NCBI RefSeq assembly: GCF_002150035.1
Contig: NZ_NETS01000011.1
Location: 1 to 64,000, forward strand
Direction of reading: 5' to 3'
From: Leptospira venezuelensis
GTDB taxonomy: Bacteria; Spirochaetota; Leptospiria; Leptospirales; Leptospiraceae
DNA: 64,000 bases
The translations under genes and the position numbers were made by a program. The notes beneath the pieces are model-generated. The model was not told the DNA's origin. It saw only the letters and a program-made list of their open reading frames with translations, and did not search any database. Shown one piece after another: positions 16,780 through 25,011 of the stretch (the first letter of the stretch is position 1; every line of letters begins with the position of its first letter).

Positions 16780-17688
16780 ATGGCTTCCAATACTCTTGCT
16801 GCTCTAGGTAAATACGGTCGTTTTATAAAATTCTCCCATACTTTATTCGCTCTTCCATTTGCTGGGATCGCATTTGTTCTCGCGATCTTACAAGAGCCAA
16901 GTCTTTCTCTTTCTGCTATGGGTCAAAAATTGTTTTGGATCTTGGTCTGTATGGTTGGTGCAAGAAGTGCTGCTATGGGATTTAATAGATGGGCGGATAG
17001 CAAGATTGACGCTAAAAATCCAAGGACTGCAAATAGAGAAATTCCTAGTGGTCAAATCTCAGATTTTATGGCAGTGATATTTATCGTAGGATCTGCTCTT
17101 GTGTTTTTTATGGGGAGTTGGTTCTTAAATTCACTTTCGTTTTATCTTTCCTTCCCTACCCTATTTCTTTTATTAACTTATTCTTATACAAAACGTTTTA
17201 CTTTTTTATGCCATTTTTATCTGGGTGTAACGATTGGTCTTGCTCCTCTTGCAACTTGGATTGCTATAAGAGAAGAGTTCTCTTGGATTGCAGGATTTTG
17301 GACCCTAGGGCTCGCTTTCAATCTGGCAGGATTTGATATTTTGTATGCTTTACAAGATAGAGAATTCGATAAAAAAGAAGGGCTACATTCTGTTCCCGCT
17401 CGTTTCGGGGAAAAAAATTCGTTTATAATATCAAGAATTTCTCATATTCTATCTATTTCTTTTCTGGCCGTTGCTGCATGGTATTCTGGTTTTCAAGGTG
17501 CTTTCTGGGTATTTTTAATAGTTGTAGCATATTTACTATTTAGGGAGCAAAAGATCGCATCTGAGAACAAGGACGGAAATTTTCCACCAGGTTTTTATCA
17601 AATCCATTCTTGGATCTCTCTTGTTATCTTTTTGGGGATTTTGGCAGAAACCGGTCCTCAGCTCGTTTCTCTATTTTCCAGGTTTTAA
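16780..17688 (+). CDS. UbiA-family prenyltransferase (menaquinone synthesis, MqnP/UbiA-like)
   Basis: The 302-residue membrane protein has about nine helices and both aspartate-rich motifs of the UbiA family: NRWADSKID (about 69-77) and LQDREFDKKEG (about 192-202). These bind the Mg-diphosphate of the polyprenyl donor. The enzyme transfers a prenyl chain to an aromatic acid in quinone synthesis. Leptospira make menaquinone, so the futalosine-pathway enzyme MqnP is a likely identity, but 4-hydroxybenzoate prenyltransferase cannot be excluded by eye. One base separates it from the UbiX gene, confirming a quinone role. Confidence 0.87.
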   Translation: MASNTLAALGKYGRFIKFSHTLFALPFAGIAFVLAILQEPSLSLSAMGQKLFWILVCMVGARSAAMGFNRWADSKIDAKNPRTANREIPSGQISDFMAVIFIVGSALVFFMGSWFLNSLSFYLSFPTLFLLLTYSYTKRFTFLCHFYLGVTIGLAPLATWIAIREEFSWIAGFWTLGLAFNLAGFDILYALQDREFDKKEGLHSVPARFGEKNSFIISRISHILSISFLAVAAWYSGFQGAFWVFLIVVAYLLFREQKIASENKDGNFPPGFYQIHSWISLVIFLGILAETGPQLVSLFSRF

Positions 17689-17689
17689 A

Positions 17690-18304
17690 ATGAGTGAAGA
17701 AAGATCATTGAGACTAGTACTCGCAATGGCTGGAGCAAGCGGCTCCATCTATGCTGCCAGGTTTTTAAGAGCACTTATGGAAATTCCAGGAGAGACTTGG
17801 TTTGTTCCTAGCCCTGCTTCTATCCGAGTCTTTAGGGAGGAATACGAGGCAAATGTCCAAACGGGAGAAGACGTCCTAGAGCTTGTGCGTAAAAAATGGA
17901 ATCCTAAACAAATTCATAAATTTCATCTTCGTAAATTCGAAGATATCGGCGCCGATATTGCCTCCGGTTCAAACATTTGGGACGGGATGGTTGTAGTTCC
18001 ATGTTCTATGAAAACCGTTGCGGCCATTCGCACCGGTATCACTGAAAATTTAATTGAAAGAGCAGCTGACGTATCTCTTAAAGAAAGAAGAAAGCTCATC
18101 CTAGTTCCTAGAGAAACTCCTTATAATCGGATCCATCTAGAGAATATGTTAGCTCTTCATGACGCAGGTGCAATCATTGCTCCTGCGTCTCCTGGTTTTT
18201 ACCAAATGCCTAAAAGTTTAGAAGACCTGGGAGATTTTATGGCTACTAGGATTTTCAGACTATTAGGAAGAGAGATAGATCTTTATCCGCGTTGGAGCCC
18301 TTAA
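17690..18304 (+). CDS. ubiX: Flavin prenyltransferase UbiX
   Basis: The 204-residue protein starts at the ATG at 17690, one base after the UbiA-family stop; the longer reading back to 17621 would overlap that gene. It has the N-terminal MAGASGSIYAARFLRAL flavin-binding loop and the PCSMKTVAAIRTG, LVPRETPYN and PASPGFYQ stretches of the family. UbiX makes prenylated FMN, the cofactor of UbiD-type decarboxylases. Pairing with a UbiA-type enzyme indicates that it serves the decarboxylation step of menaquinone (or ubiquinone-like) synthesis. No UbiD gene lies in the window. Confidence 0.93.
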   Translation: MSEERSLRLVLAMAGASGSIYAARFLRALMEIPGETWFVPSPASIRVFREEYEANVQTGEDVLELVRKKWNPKQIHKFHLRKFEDIGADIASGSNIWDGMVVVPCSMKTVAAIRTGITENLIERAADVSLKERRKLILVPRETPYNRIHLENMLALHDAGAIIAPASPGFYQMPKSLEDLGDFMATRIFRLLGREIDLYPRWSP

Positions 18305-18310
18305 ATAAAT

Positions 18311-18709
18311 TTAAGTTCGGGTTTTTAATCCGGACAAACCTTTTGCTTCTTGATCTGCGTTTGTAAGAAGATCCAATAGATCTTTCGGGATCGGCATCGG
18401 TTGCATGATAGGTACATTTGCCCCACCAGTGTTTCCTACTGGAATTCGATTCAACCAAGAACCCAACCAACCCAAGGAAACTCTCAAAAGTTGTCCTAAA
18501 ATTTCCTTTCTATCTTTTTGTTCGATCGCAAATAATAACATCCTGAAATGGCTCCCTGTATGTGGTGCCGGATAATATTGCCCGATCAAGTGTGCCCTTT
18601 CCAAATGCCTCCAAGATTCATTTAGATTTCCTTCTTCTTTATATTTTTTAGAAAGATCTAGTTCTTGTTTGTATCTTATCTTCCAATCTTTAGGCATTAT
18701 CCAATTCAT
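18311..18709 (-). CDS. DUF3703-family protein
   Basis: The 132-residue cytoplasmic protein has the family's LERAHLIGQYYPAPHTGSHFRML core (about 42-64) with conserved His residues, and a GNTGGANVPIMQPMPIP stretch (about 93-109). DUF3703 proteins are small, of unknown function, and often sit near metal-related or cytochrome genes. The motif with several His and one Tyr could bind a metal. The stop codon lies seven bases from the convergent ubiX stop. It appears to be a single-gene unit. Confidence 0.75.
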   Translation of the reverse strand: MNWIMPKDWKIRYKQELDLSKKYKEEGNLNESWRHLERAHLIGQYYPAPHTGSHFRMLLFAIEQKDRKEILGQLLRVSLGWLGSWLNRIPVGNTGGANVPIMQPMPIPKDLLDLLTNADQEAKGLSGLKTRT

Positions 18710-18775
18710 TTCATTCTCTCCGGGGTGATAAGAAGAAGGTAACGTATTTCTGGAATGATATCTTGAATTTAGGGG

Positions 18776-19534
18776 CTAGTCCGGAAAAAAACGAGGAGCG
18801 AAATTTTCTTCTTTTTGAAAAAAATCAGAGGGTCTTAACCCGAATGAATTTTTAAAGATGCGTGTAAAATGTGCCTGGTCTGCAAACCCGCCTTCGAGCG
18901 CTGCTTGTACCAATTGGGGCTGAGTTGATAAATACAAGACGGCCTTTCTAATCTTTGTCCAAATTTTATATTCGGAAAAAGTAATACCAGTTTCCTCTCG
19001 AAATAAATGCCTAAATCTACTCTGGGATAATCCGAAACCCTTTGCAATTTCAATGAGATTACTTTCTTCTAAACCAATTTTGGGCAAAGAATTTTGGATT
19101 CTTGAGTCCATCACTTTTGGTTTCTGAGAAGATCTTACTGAATTTAAAAGTTCTAAAATACGCATTCGGATTCGAGTTGGATTTTCTTCTTTAAATGAAT
19201 CTCGGATCTCCTGCGCAGGAATTTGATCTCCAACTTCTATCCCTGGTTCTCCCATTTCTATTTTCTGATTTCGGAATATACCTTCTCCAATTCCTAAGGG
19301 ATCGACCAAGAGTATGATGAATTTTTCAGACGTTTGTTCTGTTCTATGAGATATTCTGGAAGGTACGAATACAGTTTTATATTTTCTCCATTCTCCGTTA
19401 CCCCCTTGGAGACGGACTTGTCCTTCGTTTAGTGAACAGCAGATCTGGGAGAAAAAATGGCTATGCCTGATTGTAGAAAAGGATTCTCCACAATATACAC
19501 CTAGATCAGGCCAGATAAAGAATTCTTTTCCCAT
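18776..19534 (-). CDS. AraC-family transcriptional regulator
   Basis: The 252-residue protein has an N-terminal cupin-like sensor (about 1-110) and a C-terminal double helix-turn-helix (about 150-245). The second DNA-binding helix lies in the GGFADQAHFTRIFKNSFGLRPSDF stretch, typical of AraC/XylS regulators. No membrane segment is present, unlike the DISM-type AraC protein elsewhere in the window. Its closest neighbour downstream is the DUF3703 gene, a possible target. The effector is unknown. Confidence 0.87.
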   Translation of the reverse strand: MGKEFFIWPDLGVYCGESFSTIRHSHFFSQICCSLNEGQVRLQGGNGEWRKYKTVFVPSRISHRTEQTSEKFIILLVDPLGIGEGIFRNQKIEMGEPGIEVGDQIPAQEIRDSFKEENPTRIRMRILELLNSVRSSQKPKVMDSRIQNSLPKIGLEESNLIEIAKGFGLSQSRFRHLFREETGITFSEYKIWTKIRKAVLYLSTQPQLVQAALEGGFADQAHFTRIFKNSFGLRPSDFFQKEENFAPRFFPD

Positions 19535-19593
19535 AGGAAATTATAAGAAGTAGAACACTAAGGAATGGCAAGTAACAAATAAAAGGAAATACT

Positions 19594-19619
19594 CGGGACC
19601 GAACGGTCCCGGATTTTTT
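19594..19619 (+). terminator. Hairpin with T-tract between two minus-strand genes
   Basis: A perfect 7-bp stem, CGGGACC at 19594-19600 with GGTCCCG at 19605-19611 and a GAAC loop, is followed by TTTTTT on the plus strand (19614-19619). On the minus strand, the direction of the gene ending at 19625, the following sequence is only partly T-rich. It is probably the terminator of that gene even so, or a block against antisense transcription. Confidence 0.55.
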
Positions 19620-19624
19620 AAGGG

Positions 19625-20308
19625 TTAAACTGATTCTATTGCTTGGATCTTTTTATTCAGATCGGAAGCATCTTCGTATCTTTCGTAAGAGATAGCATTG
19701 AATTTTTGCAGATATAATCCAACTAACTCTTCTCCGGTTTGGCCTGGAACTTCCAGAGCCTTGCGGAAATTATGAAGATCGAACTCAGGGTGTTTTCCGG
19801 AAAATGTTTCTACTAGTCTCTCCATATGAAGAAGAGAAGCTTCTCTTGCGATCCCGCTAGAACGTCTTACTTTTAAAGAAAGATTTGCTAGGGCATCCAG
19901 ATAATCTCTAACACCTTCTGGTTCTTTTTCCTGAACAGGGAAAGATCCACCTTCTCTATTCTTACATAGTTCTACATATCGAATTACAACGTTTTCAAAA
20001 TGATCCATTCTTTCTTTTATATAAGAATTGGAGTCCTCTTGGCCTGCTGGCATCTCGAAGTCCTTAATCTTTACCACATCATACTTGTCATAATGATCTG
20101 TGATGATCCTTTTTAGGTCTTCGTAACTGTCTAGAGAAACGGGAGGAAATGTTACAACAGGAAAGTTTTCTCCAATTCGGAGGAAACTAACCACTACGTT
20201 GGAAGCGATAATCTTGCCGCCCGGAAATAGCGGATTTTCTCCAACAACATTGCAATATACTATGAGGTTTCCGGATGGATTCTTCTCTGTGCCTTTTTCG
20301 AACTTCAC
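19625..20308 (-). CDS. Hypothetical protein with a UVR-like C-terminal motif
   Basis: The 227-residue cytoplasmic protein is of unknown family. The last 25 residues (ERYEDASDLNKKIQAIES) resemble the UVR motif of UvrB/UvrC and of McsA/ClpC-type adaptors, a coiled pair of helices used for protein-protein contact. The rest is a mixed alpha/beta N-terminal part (about 1-75), then helices. It lies downstream of mrp, metallophosphoesterase and lipoyl-domain genes in the same direction with a 40-base gap, so it may be in that operon. The UVR resemblance is an eye reading. Confidence 0.6.
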   Translation of the reverse strand: MKFEKGTEKNPSGNLIVYCNVVGENPLFPGGKIIASNVVVSFLRIGENFPVVTFPPVSLDSYEDLKRIITDHYDKYDVVKIKDFEMPAGQEDSNSYIKERMDHFENVVIRYVELCKNREGGSFPVQEKEPEGVRDYLDALANLSLKVRRSSGIAREASLLHMERLVETFSGKHPEFDLHNFRKALEVPGQTGEELVGLYLQKFNAISYERYEDASDLNKKIQAIESV

Positions 20309-20348
20309 GGTTTGCCTCCCTCTGTACTAACTGACTGGCCCCAGAGTA

Positions 20349-21395
20349 TTATTCCCACTTTTTTATCTCTTCAGCCAGATTTTGGAGTATGTTTTTATAG
20401 GATTTTGCGATAATTCCCTCAGGTTCTTGAAAAACCAAAGGTTTTCCTGCTTCTCCTGCACTCATTACATCCATAGTAAGTGGGACCCCTCCCAGGAATT
20501 TTGTATCGGCAGAATCAGCTAATTTTTGACCTCCGCCCTTTGAAAAAATTGCAGAAGCATGTCCACAATTTGGACACACAAATTCACTCATATTCTCCAC
20601 TACACCTAGTATCGGTACTTTGACTTGTTGGAACATAGATGCTGCTCTATTTGCATCTAAAAGTGCGACTGTTTGTGGTGTGGTTACCAAAATTGCTCCG
20701 TCTAAATCTATGAGTTGGGCAAGAGACAATTGTACATCTCCTGTTCCCGGTGGAAGATCTATAAATAAGAAGTCTAGTTCTCCCCAGACGATATCATACA
20801 GAAATTGTTCTACCGCCTTTCCTAACATTGGACCCCGCCACACTACAGGTTGTTTCTCTTCTATTAAAAAAGAGAAAGAGATGATCTTCAGTCCGTCTTT
20901 TTCTAATGGATAAATTTTATCTTCTTCTGCTTTGAGCGCGACCTTACCGTTGACTCCGAACATTTTTCCGATAGAAGGTCCATAGATATCTGCATCCATC
21001 ACTCCCACTTTATATCCCATCGCAGCTGCTGCAGATGCAAGGTTTACTGTGACTGTGGATTTTCCGACCCCACCTTTTCCGGAACCGATCGCGATTACCT
21101 TTTTGACTCCAAGGATCTTATTGGAATCGTCCAAGGTCATTTTAGGATCTACTTCGAACTTGATCTTTACTTTTCCGACTCCTTCTTTTTTAGAAAGTGT
21201 CTGACGGATTTGTGCTTCTAACCCGATTTGTACCCTTCTGTCTTGGCTAGGGGTTTTTACTATGATACTTGTTTCTTCTTCTCCGATTTCAAGAGAGCCG
21301 ATCATTCCTAGAGAGACTATGTCTTTTTTTAGCTCCGGATGTTTGATCTTTGTGAGTTCTCTTTGGATATCGATTGGTTGGAGTTTACCGGCCAT
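20349..21395 (-). CDS. mrp: Mrp/ApbC iron-sulfur cluster carrier ATPase
   Basis: The 348-residue protein has an N-terminal MIP18/DUF59 domain (about 1-90) and a MinD-like ATPase domain with the deviant Walker A GKGGVGKST (about 105-113). It also has the family CPNCGH pair (CxxC, about 274-279) that bridges a 4Fe-4S cluster between two subunits. Mrp proteins hand iron-sulfur clusters to target enzymes. It overlaps the metallophosphoesterase gene by 11 bases and so is co-translated. Length and domain order are normal. Confidence 0.92.
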   Translation of the reverse strand: MAGKLQPIDIQRELTKIKHPELKKDIVSLGMIGSLEIGEEETSIIVKTPSQDRRVQIGLEAQIRQTLSKKEGVGKVKIKFEVDPKMTLDDSNKILGVKKVIAIGSGKGGVGKSTVTVNLASAAAAMGYKVGVMDADIYGPSIGKMFGVNGKVALKAEEDKIYPLEKDGLKIISFSFLIEEKQPVVWRGPMLGKAVEQFLYDIVWGELDFLFIDLPPGTGDVQLSLAQLIDLDGAILVTTPQTVALLDANRAASMFQQVKVPILGVVENMSEFVCPNCGHASAIFSKGGGQKLADSADTKFLGGVPLTMDVMSAGEAGKPLVFQEPEGIIAKSYKNILQNLAEEIKKWE

Positions 21396-22287
21396 TTGTT
21401 TCCTTTTCTTGGTATGAGATCATTTGTGTTTCTGTGAATTCACCTTCTTCATTGGAAAAAGAGAATCTTTTAATATTTAATTCTGTTTCGTTCCATTCCA
21501 TCAGATGGAAACCACTTTGGTGTCTCTGGTCTGAGATTCTGGTACTGGATGCGGAATTGATCACATAGTATGGTTTTTCTGGATCCGGATATTTGACCCA
21601 GTTCGTATGTACATGACCATGCAAGTAGGCTAAAGGTGGCCTTTTTTTCAGAAGTTCCGCAATTTCTTCCCTATTTTTCATTTTATGACCGGAGCTTTCC
21701 TGGCGTTCCGGCGGATTCCAGATTGGATGATGGCAGATTAGAATATACTGATCCAGTTTTTCTTTTTCCAAATATTCCAGCGTAGAATGTACTATCTCTT
21801 TTCCCACATATCCATACGCGTTTAGAACGGAGAGCGGCATATTAGAGTCCCAGCCAACGAGTGCTAGTTTTCCTATTTTTTTGATCCGAAGATATCCGTT
21901 TTGTAGAGAGACACTTTCTCCCATCCAGGGAGAGAAAAATTTTTCGTAATATGGCAGATCGGATCCTTTTTTTCCTGCAGCTACATGAGTATATCGATCA
22001 TGATTTCCAGGGATCATGAATGTTTTGTCCCCGAGTACAGGAGTTAGGATTCTTTTAGATTCTTCGTATTCTTTCCAATGAGAGACGTTTGTGATATCTC
22101 CGGAGATAATGATCACATCCGGATCTATAGATTGCACTTTTCGAACGATCGCATCCCAGAGATAGAGAGGATACTTTCTCATACGCCGAAAGGTATAGTT
22201 CATATATCCCGGGATCATCTTACCCTTCAATGTCATGAAAGGAAGTATTACGGGAAAATGCAGGTCCGATAGATGGACCAATTTCAC
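21385..22287 (-). CDS. Calcineurin-like metallophosphoesterase
   Basis: The 300-residue protein carries the full set of metallophosphoesterase motifs: LSDLHF (about 6-11), SGDITN (about 61-66), PGNHDR (about 93-98), CHHPIW (about 184-189) and HGHVHT (about 224-229), which bind two metal ions. The substrate is unknown; cyclic-nucleotide and UDP-diacylglucosamine hydrolases share the fold. The start is GTG, overlapping the stop of the lipoyl-domain gene by four bases (GTGA), and the 3' end overlaps mrp. No signal peptide is present. Confidence 0.87.
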   Translation of the reverse strand: MKLVHLSDLHFPVILPFMTLKGKMIPGYMNYTFRRMRKYPLYLWDAIVRKVQSIDPDVIIISGDITNVSHWKEYEESKRILTPVLGDKTFMIPGNHDRYTHVAAGKKGSDLPYYEKFFSPWMGESVSLQNGYLRIKKIGKLALVGWDSNMPLSVLNAYGYVGKEIVHSTLEYLEKEKLDQYILICHHPIWNPPERQESSGHKMKNREEIAELLKKRPPLAYLHGHVHTNWVKYPDPEKPYYVINSASSTRISDQRHQSGFHLMEWNETELNIKRFSFSNEEGEFTETQMISYQEKETNGR

Positions 22288-22544
22288 TCGGAAACTTTCC
22301 TCCGGATCATTCCCAAAATTTCTCCTTTTTTGATGACGGAACCTTTCTCTCTGTCGATTCTCGCTAATATTCCGTTAATCGGAGATTCCATCGGGAAGGA
22401 AGCTTTGTCCGTGACTAGTTCGCAGACTTCTGACCCTTCATTAATTTGATCTCCCAACTGAAAATTCCATCGAACTAGTTCAATTTTATCGGTGTCTCCC
22501 AAATCTGGAGTTATTAGTTCGAAATCTTCGGTTTTTGATGCCAT
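22284..22544 (-). CDS. Free-standing lipoyl (biotinyl-like) domain protein
   Basis: The 86-residue protein consists of one lipoyl domain. The lipoylation site is the Lys of the VTDKA hairpin (K47), followed by SFPMESP and a second half ending in KKGEILGMI, as in the outer domain of E2 acyltransferases. There is no peripheral-binding or catalytic domain. The ATG at 22542-22544 gives a clean domain boundary; a longer reading to 22694 would overlap the divergent ATPase-like gene and adds unlikely sequence. It is the first gene of the operon with the metallophosphoesterase and mrp. It may be a carrier for a split dehydrogenase complex or a lipoate-dependent partner of Mrp. Confidence 0.72.
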   Translation of the reverse strand: MASKTEDFELITPDLGDTDKIELVRWNFQLGDQINEGSEVCELVTDKASFPMESPINGILARIDREKGSVIKKGEILGMIRRKVSE

Positions 22545-22613
22545 CTCTCTAAAACCAGCTTGCCGTATAGAGTCCACAAGCCAACGTGTACTAAATTTTC
22601 TAAGTTCCCTCCT

Positions 22614-23447
22614 ATGGCAAACCAGAAATCTGTTCTCAAAGGGGCTCAAATCCTCCAAAATATAGAAGAACTCAAACAGAGAAGATTCTTCCATTTAGAA
22701 CTGAAAGGTCTAACTAAACCTACTAGAGATATTCTTTCCGAACTCGTTAACGGTCTTTTAGAAGAGATCGGTGCCAACCCTCTCGCTGCATTTCATCTTT
22801 TCAGCGGACTTATGGAGGCATTATTAAACGCGATCAAAGGAAATATCCGCCATATTATTTTCAGAGATGAGCTCCTGAAAAAAATAGAAAGGCTTGGTGA
22901 GACTCAAGAAGAAGCAGAAGAACTACTTGAGATCATCATGGATACTTCTCCTCTTCGCGACGCGATGCATCGATATGTGGTTCCTGATAAGATTAAAAAA
23001 CAGGTTCAGAGCATTCTTCAATTAGAAGATAGGATCCGCGCTAAAAAACAGATCTTAAAAGACGAAGAGAAAGAATTCCTCACGGATATACGTTTTAAAC
23101 TTAAGAAAAACAGAATGCGAATTTCTGTTAAGATCAAGATCACCAAAGACGAACTGAATTTCAGGATTCGTAATGATTCTCCGATCCATAATATGGATTT
23201 TGGAAGAATAGAAGAATCCCGTATTCGCCATAAAGAATTATTCGACCAAGGAAATTCTGCAGATTTCTTCCGTCCTGAATTTTTGGACGAAAAAGAAAGT
23301 GCGGGTTTTGGTATCGCGATGATCGACGAAGGTTATTATACTATGGGTTTGAATCCTTTGGATCTTCTGACCATTACATCAGGTAGTCGTACTACCACTG
23401 TGTATATGAGATATCCTTTAACTGCACTTCGCGAAATGGCGTTTTAA
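22614..23447 (+). CDS. Histidine-kinase-like ATPase-fold protein without kinase domains
   Basis: The 277-residue cytoplasmic protein shows an N-box-like stretch, SGLMEALLNAIKGN (about 64-77), and a G-box-like GFGIAMIDEG (about 231-240). Both are features of the GHKL/HATPase fold of histidine kinases and anti-sigma-factor kinases. No receiver, phosphoacceptor His or membrane segment is present. The usual DxGxG loop is replaced by RNDSPIHN (about 186-193), so ATP binding may be altered. The ATG at 22614 is preferred over TTG at 22560, although neither has a strong ribosome site. It is divergent from the lipoyl-domain operon. Related leptospiral proteins are called hypothetical. Confidence 0.6.
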   Translation: MANQKSVLKGAQILQNIEELKQRRFFHLELKGLTKPTRDILSELVNGLLEEIGANPLAAFHLFSGLMEALLNAIKGNIRHIIFRDELLKKIERLGETQEEAEELLEIIMDTSPLRDAMHRYVVPDKIKKQVQSILQLEDRIRAKKQILKDEEKEFLTDIRFKLKKNRMRISVKIKITKDELNFRIRNDSPIHNMDFGRIEESRIRHKELFDQGNSADFFRPEFLDEKESAGFGIAMIDEGYYTMGLNPLDLLTITSGSRTTTVYMRYPLTALREMAF

Positions 23448-23574
23448 GGCGCAGAGTTTTCGCACAGAGTTCGCTAAGAACACAGAGATTTTTTCACGCA
23501 GATACGCGCAGTCGCAGAGTCTTCTTACCTCTTTAACTCAGTGCTCTCTGTGAACTCCGTGCGAAACTTATAAC
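23448..23574. repeat. Intergenic repeat of CACAGAG/CGCAGAG type
   Basis: The gap between the ATPase-like gene and hslU is filled with imperfect repeats of the words CGCAGAG and CACAGAG, and later their complement CTCTGTG, giving an inverted arrangement. A similar element occurs at about 44190-44370. Both contain near-identical lines of the form CACGCAG-A-ACGCG-AG-CGCAGAG. Such elements occur in many bacterial genomes between genes and may fold into RNA hairpins that act as transcript ends. Confidence 0.65.
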
Positions 23575-25011
23575 CTATAAGATATAACGGCTTAGGTCTT
23601 TGTCCTCTACGATGCCTTTGAGTTTGGATTCGACAGCTTTTTGATCTATAGTCAGGCTTCTTTGGTTTTCAGGTAAGTCTGGACCTTCGAAGCTAAGATC
23701 TTCTAAAAGTCTTTCCATGATCGTGTTTAATCTACGAGCGCCTATGTTTTCATGTTTTTCATTCATTTCATAGGCCATCTTTGCGATCTCTTTGATTCCA
23801 TCCGGTGCGAAGTCTATTTTGATCCCATCTGTTTCGAGTAAAGCTTGGTATTGTTTTACGAGAGAAGATCTAGGAGCAGTTAAGATCTTTTCAAAATCTT
23901 CCATGGATAATTTTTCGAGTTCTACTCTGATCGGAAAACGTCCCTGTAATTCTGGTATAAGATCAGAAGGTTTAGACATATGGAATGCACCTGCTGCAAT
24001 AAACAAAATATGATCTGTTACGATTGGACCGATCTTGGTGTTTACTGTTGCACCTTCTACAATTGGAAGTAAGTCTCTTTGTACCCCTTCTCTGGAAACA
24101 TCCGCGCCTGCTCTTCCTTCTCTGCTTGCGATCTTATCGATCTCGTCTAAGAATACAATACCCATTTCTTCTACACGTTTTTGGGCTTCTCTTTGTAATT
24201 TGTCCGGATCTAAAAGTTTTTCTGCTTCTGCTTCTTCTAAAATTTTAAGGGCTTCAGGAATCGGTAGTTTTCTTTTTTTCTGTTTTTTAGGCATTAGATC
24301 GCCTAAAACATTTTGAATATGATTATCTAGATCTTCCATGTTCCCAGCTCCGAATACTTGCAGCATCGGAAGTCCTTGAGGACCTGCTTGTGGAATATCT
24401 ATCTCTATAATTTGTTCGTTAAGTTTTCCCGCCTTGAGCTTTTTTCTCATGGTCTCTCTTGTCTCGGAAAATCTTTTCTCTCTTTCTTCTTCGGCTTCGT
24501 TTGTGGAAAATCCAATGGAAGGTGGATGAGGATCTGCGATCGAGGTTTTAGCGGGGAAAGGAAGTAGGATATCCAACAGAGCATCTTCTGCCCTTTCTTT
24601 TGCTTTAGCTTCTACTTCCTTTCTGAATTCTTGTTTAACTAGATTCAGAGAAACCATTGCAAGATCTCTAATAATACTTTCTACATCTCGGCCTACATAA
24701 CCTACTTCTGTAAATTTTGTACTTTCTACTTTTAAGAAAGGAGCTCCACATAGTTTAGAAAGCCTTCTCGCGATTTCTGTTTTTCCCACTCCTGTGGGTC
24801 CGATCATTATTATATTTTTAGGATAAATTTCTTCTCTTAGTTCAGGATCTAATTTTCTGCGTCTAGTTCTGTTACGAAGAGCAATCGCCACAGCTTTTTT
24901 GGCGTTTTTTTGGCCAATGATATGCTCGTCTAGTTTGGAAACGATTTGCCTCGGAGTGAGTTCATCGTCTCCTAATTTACTTTCGCTGGTTGGTGGAAGA
25001 AACTCGCTCAT
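23575..25011 (-). CDS. hslU: HslU, ATPase subunit of the HslUV protease
   Basis: The 478-residue AAA+ unfoldase has Walker A GPTGVGKTE (about 72-80), Walker B IVFLDEID (about 280-287) and the inserted I-domain between them. The C-terminal tail, KDLSRYIL, matches the conserved tail that docks into HslV. HslU unfolds substrates and threads them into the HslV chamber. Its start overlaps the hslV stop by four bases. Length is slightly above the E. coli protein (443) because of a longer I-domain. Confidence 0.96.
   Translation of the reverse strand: MSEFLPPTSESKLGDDELTPRQIVSKLDEHIIGQKNAKKAVAIALRNRTRRRKLDPELREEIYPKNIIMIGPTGVGKTEIARRLSKLCGAPFLKVESTKFTEVGYVGRDVESIIRDLAMVSLNLVKQEFRKEVEAKAKERAEDALLDILLPFPAKTSIADPHPPSIGFSTNEAEEEREKRFSETRETMRKKLKAGKLNEQIIEIDIPQAGPQGLPMLQVFGAGNMEDLDNHIQNVLGDLMPKKQKKRKLPIPEALKILEEAEAEKLLDPDKLQREAQKRVEEMGIVFLDEIDKIASREGRAGADVSREGVQRDLLPIVEGATVNTKIGPIVTDHILFIAAGAFHMSKPSDLIPELQGRFPIRVELEKLSMEDFEKILTAPRSSLVKQYQALLETDGIKIDFAPDGIKEIAKMAYEMNEKHENIGARRLNTIMERLLEDLSFEGPDLPENQRSLTIDQKAVESKLKGIVEDKDLSRYIL

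Noticed and set aside
22545..22694. Longer N-terminus of the lipoyl-domain protein
   Set aside because: The added 50 residues overlap the divergent gene and have no resemblance to a lipoyl-protein extension.
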